A DNA stretch of 17,630 nucleotides from JACQFK01 sp041482015. GTDB taxonomy: Bacteria > Planctomycetota > MHYJ01 > JACPRB01. Shown here in pieces: positions 1-6,400 of this stretch (its first letter is position 1; the number at the start of each line of letters is the position of its first letter). Location: NCBI GenBank assembly GCA_041482015.1, contig JBGPCZ010000132.1:1-17630 (forward strand), in the 5' to 3' direction. The translations under genes and the position numbers were made by a program. The notes beneath the pieces were generated by a model, which was given only the letters and a program-made list of their open reading frames with translations, did not search any database and was not told the origin of the DNA.

Positions 1-134
1 TCGAGGGCGGCGAGCCGCTCTGGTTCGAGCGGACCCTCTATCGCGGCGATGCGTACGAGTTCCAGAACCGCATCGGCGGCCTCCGCTCGGCGCGGCCCGC
101 GATCGGCGCTCTCCTCACGATGGGAGGAGCGTGA
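1..134 (+). CDS. GntR-family transcriptional regulator, C-terminal end (UTRA domain), partial
   Basis: The reading frame is open from the window edge to a TGA at 132-134 and gives the last 43 residues of a protein. The text PLWFERTLYRGDAYEF followed by a short arginine-rich tail matches the last beta-strands of the UTRA effector-binding domain of HutC-type GntR regulators, where 'E-R-x-x-Y-R-G-D-x-Y-x-F' is typical. The DNA-binding part lies outside the window. The stop overlaps the start of the ROK kinase gene (TGATG), so the two are co-transcribed and probably translationally coupled. By context it is likely the local repressor of the sugar-phosphate operon and would sense a phosphosugar. 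Identity rests on a short fragment, so the family call is good but not certain. Confidence 0.7.
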   Translation, partial: EGGEPLWFERTLYRGDAYEFQNRIGGLRSARPAIGALLTMGGA

Positions 135-1054
135 TGGACCTTTACGCGGGAGTCGACCTCGGGGGAACGAACATCACGGTGGCGCTCGGCGGGGCCGAGC
201 GGAGGATCCCGACGAACGGGCACGAGGGGCCCGAGGCCGTCCTCCGCCGGATCGCGGAGACGGTGGGGTCGATGGGGGCGCCGCCGCGCGCGCTCGGGAT
301 GGGCGTGCCGGGGTTGGTCGACCTCGACGCAGGAGTCACGAAGTTCCTCCCGAATCTCCCCACTCAATGGCGTGATGTCCCGGTGCGGAAGATGCTTTCG
401 TCGGCACTCGGGTGCGACGTTTACCTGCTGAACGACGTGCGGACGGCGACGCTGGGCGAGCTCGCCTACGGGCTCGGTCGCGAGGCGCGGACGATGGCCT
501 TCTTCTCGCTCGGGACCGGAGTGGGTGGCGGCGTGGCCATCGATGGCAAGCTCCGGCTCGGGCCCCTCGGCGCGGCGGGCGAGCTCGGCCACCAGACGAT
601 TCTCCCCGACGGCGCGCGGTGCGGGTGCGGGAACCGCGGGTGCCTGGAGACACTCGCGAGCGGGCCGGCGGTCGCGGCCGAAGGGGTGAGGCTCCTGCTG
701 AGCGGCCTCGCACCGAAGCTCAACGCGCTCGCGGGCGGGGATTCCTCCCGCGTGACGCCCGAGGCGATGGCGGCGTCGGGCGATCCCGCGGTGATCGAGG
801 CGATCGCGCGCGTGGCCGGGTGGCTGGCGATTGGCGTCGCGAACGTGATCGTGACGCTCCACCCGGACTTGGTCGTGATCGGCGGGGGCGTCTCGGGGAT
901 GGGGGCGGCCCTGATGGACCCGCTCCGGGCGGAAGTCAAAAGGCGCGTGGGGATGCTGCCGCCCGAGACGGTGAGGATCGAGCGCTCGGCGCTGGGCGAC
1001 CGGGCGGGGATCATGGGCGCTCTCGCCTTGGCGGAGCGCGGTGGAAAGGTATGA
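134..1054 (+). CDS. ROK-family sugar kinase (glucokinase / N-acetylhexosamine kinase-like)
   Basis: A 306-residue protein with all ROK hallmarks. The N-terminal ATP-binding loop is DLGGTN (residues 8-13). The catalytic aspartate is in LLND (D101). SLGTGVGGG (125-133) is the second phosphate-binding motif. GELGH (149-153) followed by CGCGNRGCLE (163-172) is the ROK signature; H153, C163, C165 and C170 are the expected zinc ligands. The ATG at 134 is chosen because a strong Shine-Dalgarno GGGAGGA lies at 122-128. A GTG at 131 is also in frame but would overlap the regulator further. Predicted cytoplasmic, phosphorylating a hexose or hexosamine with ATP. The exact sugar cannot be read from sequence. 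A repressor role is unlikely because there is no N-terminal helix-turn-helix. It is followed by deoC and rpiB, suggesting one catabolic unit. Confidence 0.9.
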   Translation: MDLYAGVDLGGTNITVALGGAERRIPTNGHEGPEAVLRRIAETVGSMGAPPRALGMGVPGLVDLDAGVTKFLPNLPTQWRDVPVRKMLSSALGCDVYLLNDVRTATLGELAYGLGREARTMAFFSLGTGVGGGVAIDGKLRLGPLGAAGELGHQTILPDGARCGCGNRGCLETLASGPAVAAEGVRLLLSGLAPKLNALAGGDSSRVTPEAMAASGDPAVIEAIARVAGWLAIGVANVIVTLHPDLVVIGGGVSGMGAALMDPLRAEVKRRVGMLPPETVRIERSALGDRAGIMGALALAERGGKV

Positions 1055-1056
1055 AG

Positions 1057-1180
1057 AGAAGAAAACCACAGAGGCACAGAGACACGGAGAAGAAAGACCC
1101 TTTATGGATTCCCCCCCCCGCCCCCCTCGGGGGGGCGGCAAAGAACGAATACTCCGTGCCTCTGTGGTTAACTTTCTTCT
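1057..1180 (+). repeat. Imperfect inverted-repeat (hairpin) element filling the ROK-deoC gap
   Basis: The left arm reads AGAAGAAA (1057-1064) then ACCACAGAGGCAC (1065-1077), an 8-base insert, and GGAG (1086-1089). The right arm, read on the other strand, is AGAAGAAA, a 4-base insert (GTTA), ACCACAGAGGCAC (complement of 1156-1168) and GGAG. The 13-base core is perfectly inverted. A second, inner GC-rich stem sits in the loop (1118-1125 with 1131-1138), next to a run of nine C at 1111-1119. The element begins 2 bases after the ROK stop and ends right at the deoC ribosome binding site (GAGGAG, 1181-1186), so it looks inserted into a formerly tight gene junction. From memory, very similar 'ACCACAGAGGCACAGAG' repeats are scattered between genes in many environmental bacteria. 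It encodes no believable protein. Confidence 0.8.
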
Positions 1181-1192
1181 GAGGAGACCCTT

Positions 1193-1888
1193 ATGGACTG
1201 GACGCTGAAGGACGTGGCCAAGATGATCGACCACTCGCTGCTCAACCCGGCGCTCACGGTCAAGGAGCTCGAGGAGGGCTGCGCCCTCGCCCGGGCGTAC
1301 GACGTGGCGAGCGTCTGCATCATGCCCTACGCGCTCAAGCGGTGCGCGGAGATCCTCAAGGGGAGCACGGTGAAGGCGAGCACGACGATCGGATTCCCGC
1401 ACGGCGGGCACACGACGGCGGTCAAGGTCGCGGAGGCGACCCAGGCGCTCAATGACGGGGGCCAGGAACTCGACGCGGTCGTCAACATCAGCCTGGTGCG
1501 GAGCGGCCGGTGGGACTACGTCGCGGCCGAGATCCAGACCCTCACGGAGCTCACCCACCTGGCGGGGCAGAAGATCAAATGGATCTTCGAGAACTGCCAC
1601 CTGAACGACGAGCAGAAGGTCCGGCTTTGCCAGATCTGCGGCGACCTCCGGGTCGACTGGGTGAAGACGTCGACGGGCTACGGGGTGTCCGGCGCGACGA
1701 TCGAGGACCTGAAGCTGATGCGGAAGCACTCGCCGCCGCACGTGCAGGTGAAGGCGGCGGGCGGCGTGCGCGACCTCGACAAGCTCCTCGAGGTGCGGGC
1801 GATCGGGGTCACGCGCTGCGGGGCGAGCAAGACGGCGGAGATCCTGGAGGAGGCGAAGCGGCGGCTGGCGGCCCCGGCGGTGAAATAG
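1193..1888 (+). CDS. deoC: Deoxyribose-phosphate aldolase (class I DeoC)
   Basis: A 231-residue TIM-barrel aldolase of normal length for the family. DHSLLNP (residues 13-19) is the N-terminal DeoC motif. D94 in LDAVVNI corresponds to the proton-relay aspartate. K158 in DWVKTSTGYG is the Schiff-base lysine, and K187 in VQVKAAGGVR is the second active-site lysine. It cleaves 2-deoxyribose-5-phosphate to acetaldehyde and glyceraldehyde-3-phosphate in the cytoplasm. The start is fixed by GAGGAG at 1181-1186, seven bases before the ATG. The central strand reads KWIFENCH where common DeoC proteins have a V/I-I-x-E-T segment, so it belongs to a divergent branch. There is no terminal extension that would look like a microcompartment targeting peptide. 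rpiB follows 49 bases downstream. Confidence 0.9.
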   Translation: MDWTLKDVAKMIDHSLLNPALTVKELEEGCALARAYDVASVCIMPYALKRCAEILKGSTVKASTTIGFPHGGHTTAVKVAEATQALNDGGQELDAVVNISLVRSGRWDYVAAEIQTLTELTHLAGQKIKWIFENCHLNDEQKVRLCQICGDLRVDWVKTSTGYGVSGATIEDLKLMRKHSPPHVQVKAAGGVRDLDKLLEVRAIGVTRCGASKTAEILEEAKRRLAAPAVK

Positions 1889-1937
1889 CAAAACATTGGC
1901 GCCTTGTGGCAGCCGTATAGACAATGGGGGGCGCGCC

Positions 1938-2378
1938 ATGAAGATCATCCTTGGATCCGACCACGCCGCGTTCAAGGTCAAGGAGCAGCTCAAGCTGGTC
2001 CTCACCGGCCTTGGCCACAAGGTGATCGACAAGGGCACCGACAGCGAGGCGTCGTGCGACTACCCCGACATCGCGGAGACGGTGGCGCGCGCGGTGGCGG
2101 CGGGCGAGGGGGACCGCGGCGTCCTTCTCGACGGCACGGGGATCGGGATGGCGATGACCGCGAACCGGATCCCTGGCGCGCTTGCAGCGACGGTCCACGA
2201 CCGCGTGACGTCCGAGATGAGCCGCAAGCACACGAACGCGAACATCTTCTGCGCGGGCACCTGGGTGCTCCCCGCGGGCGAGATCGAGAACTGCCTCAAG
2301 GTCTGGCTCGAGACGCGCTTCGAGGGCGGGCGGCACGACAAGCGGATCGCGAAGATCCTCAAGCTCGACAAGAAATAG
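1938..2378 (+). CDS. rpiB: RpiB/LacA/LacB-family sugar-phosphate isomerase
   Basis: A 146-residue protein of typical RpiB length. Visible motifs are GSDHAAF (residues 6-12, including the substrate-contacting D8 and H9), DYPDIA (41-46), DGTGIGMAMTANR (65-77), RKHTNANIF (96-104, with H98) and GGRH (130-133). The family interconverts aldose and ketose phosphates, classically ribose-5-phosphate and ribulose-5-phosphate. Position 65 is Asp, where the E. coli enzyme has its catalytic Cys and mycobacterial enzymes are known to use Glu elsewhere in the pocket, so the substrate could differ. The ATG at 1938 is chosen because the conserved N-terminus MKIILGSDHA starts there; upstream in-frame codons add unconserved residues. 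No clear Shine-Dalgarno is present, only a G-run at 1926-1931. A TATAGA at 1916-1921 could be a weak -10 box. Last gene of the + strand operon. Confidence 0.88.
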   Translation: MKIILGSDHAAFKVKEQLKLVLTGLGHKVIDKGTDSEASCDYPDIAETVARAVAAGEGDRGVLLDGTGIGMAMTANRIPGALAATVHDRVTSEMSRKHTNANIFCAGTWVLPAGEIENCLKVWLETRFEGGRHDKRIAKILKLDKK

Positions 2379-2387
2379 TGCATCAAC

Positions 2388-2420
2388 TGTTGAGTGACGA
2401 ATCCGATCTGTAACTCAACA
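2388..2420. terminator. Possible bidirectional terminator stem between convergent genes
   Basis: TGTTGAGT at 2388-2395 is perfectly inverted as ACTCAACA at 2413-2420, with a 17-base loop. It sits between the rpiB stop (2378) and the deaminase stop (codon at 2422-2424), where a shared terminator would be expected. The stem is only 8 bp and AT-balanced, and there is no long T-run on either strand, so it may instead be a Rho-dependent region or chance. Confidence 0.3.
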
Positions 2421-2421
2421 C

Positions 2422-3423
2422 TTATTCGACCTTCAGCTTCCGGCAGACGACGCCCGCATCCTTGAAGAGCTTGAAGGTCACCTCGTTGAGCGGGTAGTCC
2501 ATGTTGTAGACCACCTCGTGCAGACCGGAGTTGATGATCATCTTCGTGCACATGAGGCAGGGCGCGAACGTGGTGTAGATCGTGCCTCGCGCGATCGAGA
2601 CGCCGTGGTAGGCCGCCTGGACGATCGCGTTCTCCTCGCCGTGCGAGCAGAGGCACTCGTCGAGCTTGGTGCCGCTCGCGGCCAGCTGGTTGCAGCGCGG
2701 GCAGCCGCCTTCGTAGCAGTTCTTCGTCCCGCGCGGCGTGCCATTGTAGCCCGTCGAGATGACGCGCTTGTCGCGGATGATGATGGCCGCGACTTTCCGC
2801 TTCGCGCAGTTCGACCGGAGCGCGGCCACCTGGGCCATCTTCATGAAGTACTCGTCCCAGCCCGGCCGCTTCATCTTGGCCATGAGCTTCGGGATGAGCT
2901 CGGCGAGCCGCGCCTGGAGCTCCTCGGGCGTCCCGTTGTTCTCGATCGCCTGGTCGGCGAGCGCCTCGGTGGCGGTCAGGTTCTGCCCCTCGGCCTGCAG
3001 GCTGGTCGACTCGGCCTGCTCCAGCTTCTGGAAGTCCTCGAACGTGCGCGGGTCGCTTTCGCGGGCGCGCTTCTTGATCCGCTCGAACCGGATCTCGGGC
3101 TTTGCGTCGACGGCGAGGAGGTGAAAGCCGGATACCTTCCGGAAGACGGCGACCTCGTCCTCGTGGCGGAAGGAGTCGACCACGTAGTTGGCCCCGGGCT
3201 CGAGGCGCTCGAGGACGCGCTCGGCGAGGTAGCCCGTGCCGTTCTTCGCGCGGAGCTCGCGGCCGGTGGCGATCAGGGCGTCGCGGGTCAGCTCGAGGCC
3301 CCGGCTCCGGACCTCCTCGCGGATGACGTCGGAGAGGGAGTGATAGACGAACCCGCGGCTCTTCAGGAATTCCGCGGCCGCGCCCTTGCCACCCGCGTTC
3401 CGCCCGGTGAGCCCGATGATCAT
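2422..3423 (-). CDS. Deoxycytidylate (dCMP) deaminase fused to an N-terminal P-loop kinase-like domain
   Basis: A 333-residue protein with two parts. Residues 1 to about 180 look like a nucleotide/dephospho-CoA kinase-type P-loop domain starting IGLTGRNAGGKG (3-14). The Walker A has Gly after the lysine (K13-G14) instead of Ser/Thr, which may weaken catalysis. Residues 186-333 are a dCMP deaminase domain: RPGWDEYFM, GYNGTPRG (225-232), a cysteine-rich loop (C236, C241, C244, C257, C259), the zinc/catalytic motif HGE (H261, E263) and PCLMC (C289, C292). Deamination of dCMP to dUMP feeds dTMP synthesis. The motif is HGE where HAE is usual. The ATG at 3423 starts exactly at the P-loop domain; longer upstream frames run into the preceding gene. 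The yeast Dcd1 enzyme has the same two-part layout, and the bacterial antiphage AvcD proteins are a more distant comparison (both from memory). It lies 46 bases after the giant exported-protein gene and seems to have its own promoter. Confidence 0.85.
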   Translation of the reverse strand: MIIGLTGRNAGGKGAAAEFLKSRGFVYHSLSDVIREEVRSRGLELTRDALIATGRELRAKNGTGYLAERVLERLEPGANYVVDSFRHEDEVAVFRKVSGFHLLAVDAKPEIRFERIKKRARESDPRTFEDFQKLEQAESTSLQAEGQNLTATEALADQAIENNGTPEELQARLAELIPKLMAKMKRPGWDEYFMKMAQVAALRSNCAKRKVAAIIIRDKRVISTGYNGTPRGTKNCYEGGCPRCNQLAASGTKLDECLCSHGEENAIVQAAYHGVSIARGTIYTTFAPCLMCTKMIINSGLHEVVYNMDYPLNEVTFKLFKDAGVVCRKLKVE

Positions 3424-3430
3424 GGCGCCT

Positions 3431-3459
3431 TTTATACCAAGTTGCCCGGCGGCTGTCGC
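3431..3459 (-). promoter_or_regulatory. Sigma70-type promoter of the deaminase gene, probably giving a leaderless mRNA
   Basis: On the - strand GCGACA (3459-3454) is followed after 17 bases by TATAAA (3436-3431). This is 4 of 6 consensus bases in the -35 box and 5 of 6 in the -10 box, with ideal spacing. Seven bases separate the -10 box from the ATG at 3423, so transcription would start at or next to the start codon. No Shine-Dalgarno is visible. The spacing is the same as at the cytochrome promoter at 9236-9263. Confidence 0.55.
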
Positions 3460-3469
3460 GGAATGAGCG

Positions 3470-6400
3470 TCACTTGCCCGGGGGAAGGTCCTTCTCGTCC
3501 CGGGCGAGGAGGATGCGGTCGAAGGCGACCGGGCCGCCCGTGCATGCGACCGACATCGAGCGGATCCGGACCGGCTTCTTGTAGAGCTCCCAGAGGTCGA
3601 CGCGCACCGTCTCCCACTCCGCGGGCGGCGCGTCGGCGATCCTCCGCGGGATCGAACCCTCCTCCTTCGCCGGATCGCCCGCGTGGAAGAGCGCCTTCTC
3701 CCCGTAGTTCGCGCCCCAGAGGGCGAGCGTGATCGCCTTCGCGTCCTTCGAGAGCGCGCGCCACGAGAACTGGAGCCAGCGGTACTGGCCGGGCTGCGGC
3801 TTCTCGACGACCTCGAAGTCCCAGTTCGGGATGACGTGCCCAAAGGGCGGCTGGAACGGCGCGGCCGACTTTCCGTTCGCCGCGAGCGCGAGGCACCGGC
3901 CGCCCGAGCAGGCGCCCTCGAACCGGAACGTGAGCGGCCCCGTCACCAGGCAATCCTTGAGGTCGTCCCCTTCGTCGAAGAGCACTGCGACCGGCTTCTT
4001 CGCGATCACGTCGGGATGAGAGGCCCCCAGCTTTTCTCCATGCAGCACGATCTCGGCGAGACGGATGTTGCCACACACCCCCCACGGCAGGACGAGCCGG
4101 AACCGCGACGCCTCGACCGGCTTCGCCAGCCTGTGCGTGTGGACCGCCGCATCCGAGCGGAGCTCCTGGACGAACGTCCACTGCTCCTTCACCGGGTCCC
4201 ACGCCTCGAACCGGAGGTCGCGGAGCCAGGATTCGGGGTGGGCCGGATCCTCCGCGAAGGTGACCGCCGCGACGCGGAGGCGCGTGCGGAACGTGTCGAT
4301 GAGGACCGTGTTGAACGGCGACGTCTCGGCGAAGCTGCTGACGTCGCCCCATTTGAGCCACGGCTCGGCCGGCGCGTCGGGCTTGCCGTCGACCAGCGCC
4401 GCGAAGGGGCGGACGAACTGGATGTGGTTCTGCTGCGCCGCGAACTTGATGAGGACCTCCTTCTCGGAGAGGAGGTTGGGCGTGAGCGGCAGGGGCGTCG
4501 GCTCCGCGTTGCTCCACGACGTCACGCGGACGAGCGGCGTCGCGTCGGCCGTGATGAGCCGGCCTCGCATGTCTTCTGCCTCGGGGCGGAGGAGCGTGCG
4601 CCACCGCTCGACGTAGCGGCCGTCGAGCCGGCTCACCGTCCCCATCCACGTTGCGAGGAGAAGGTCGCCCCCCGGGAGCCAGGCGGGCACCGCGACCGCG
4701 CCCAGGTCGCGCTCGAGGAGGATCGAACCCGACGCGTCGGCGACCGTGAGCGTTCCGAGATCGCTCGTGGCCGCGATGCGCCCGCCGTCGGCCGAGATCC
4801 TCGGGAACCGCATCCAGTCGTCGCCCGAGGTCGTCCAGCGAAGGCCGTCGGCGACGGAGTAGAGCTTGAGCAGGTTTCCCGTGACGAGCGCGACGAGCGA
4901 GCCGTCGGCCGACAGGTCGATCGCGTTCCCGCCGCCGGTGATGTGGGTGGCGGCGAGTTTGCCGCCGCGGAGGACGAAGACGCGCCCGCCCTCGGTCGTC
5001 GCGAGGATCGCGCAGGTCTTCCCGTCGCGGCTCGCCTTGATCTCGACCGCCTCACCGGTCGGGGCGAGCGGGATTTCCCAGAGGACGCGGCCGCTCGAGG
5101 CCTCGTGGGCGCGGGCCGTCATCCCGTCGAGGACAAGGAGCGTCGACGCGTCGAGGGCCGCTATTGGCCCGCTGCGCCGCTGGGTCTTCCACCAATCCAG
5201 CGTCCAGAGGAGCTTTCCGTCGCGCGACCACGCGGCGACTCCGAGATCGCCCGCGCTGGCGATCCAGTCTCCGTCCTCCGGCACCGCGAAGTGATTGATC
5301 CGGTCTCTTTGGATTCCCGGGACGAACCGGTGGGGCAGGCGCCCCGGCAGTCCGTAGAGTCCGAACCGCCGCTCGGTCGCGCCGTCCATCCCGGCGACGT
5401 GGAGCTGGTAGCCTTCCGCGGCATCGAAGTGGAAGGCCTGCACCGCGAACCCGTTTCGGAGGGCGATCGGGGCGAACGCGAACTCGTGCCCCACGCGCTG
5501 CCTCCAGCGGAGCTTGCCCGTCTCGATGTCGACCGCGTAGAGATTGTGGTCCCAGTTCATCGCGTTCATCACCGCGAGCGAGCCCGTGAGCATCACGTCG
5601 CGGAGATGCGGGCCGAAGCGGGAATCGATCGACGCGGCGGGCGGGGCCGTGCCCGCGGTCCTGCCGCTCAGAAGCTCGACTGCGGCGAGCGCGGGCTCCG
5701 TGGCATTGACCGGGACGAGGAACGATCCTTGCGCGCTCCCAGAGCCGGCGGCGCCGTGCCACGATTCAATCGTGCCGGCGCGGTCGGTGAGCTTCACGCA
5801 GATCGGGATCGCGGCGCGGATCGGCTTCCCCGAGCCGTCGAGGACGCGCACGCTCCACGTCGCGCGCTCCCCGGGCTTGATCGGGGAAGCCTGGAGATCG
5901 ACGCGCGCGATCGCCTCGGGTAGCACCGCGAAGATGCGGGCGGGAAGATCGCGCAGGTCGGCGCGCACCTCGGGCCCGTCGACCTTCCTGAGCGCGAAAG
6001 CGTCGTAGACGTGCCCCTTTCCGATCCCCACCTTCGCGACGACCGGCACGCGCGTCGCGACGCAGAGCGTCTGCCTCCAGAGTTGCCCCGGTTCGATCGC
6101 CGGCGTCGTGTTGTTGACGAGGAAGACGTAGCGACCGTCCTCGGAGCGGCGCTCGGCCAGGAAGATCTCGTCGTTCTCGATCGTGACGGCCGGCGGTGCG
6201 ATCGCCTCCCGGAGCGCGGGCACGGTCGCGCGGCAGTACTCGGGAAAGCGCCAGTAGGCCGAGTCATCCGACGCGGGGTGGGTGTCCCTTTCGACGTGAT
6301 CGAACGACGCTCCGAGCGGCGTGAAATCCCTCACGACTTCGGCGCGACAGGTTCCGTCGTACAGCACCGGAATGCCCGCGGACTTGAGGGCCTCGAGGAG

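Noticed and set aside
1057..1180. Rho-independent terminator of the ROK gene
   Set aside because: The hairpin is strong but has no T-run after it, contains long imperfect arms matching a dispersed-repeat style, and leads straight into the deoC ribosome binding site.
2422..3423. An AvcID-type antiphage toxin-antitoxin system
   Set aside because: The deaminase has a comparable two-domain layout but is much shorter than AvcD as I recall it. There is no space or visible sequence for the AvcI RNA in the 46-base upstream gap, and no other defence gene is nearby.
3424..3843. Upstream extension of the deaminase frame to 3843
   Set aside because: The extension is Arg/Ser-rich low-complexity sequence overlapping the end of the giant gene. 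The conserved P-loop domain begins exactly at ATG 3423, next to a promoter.
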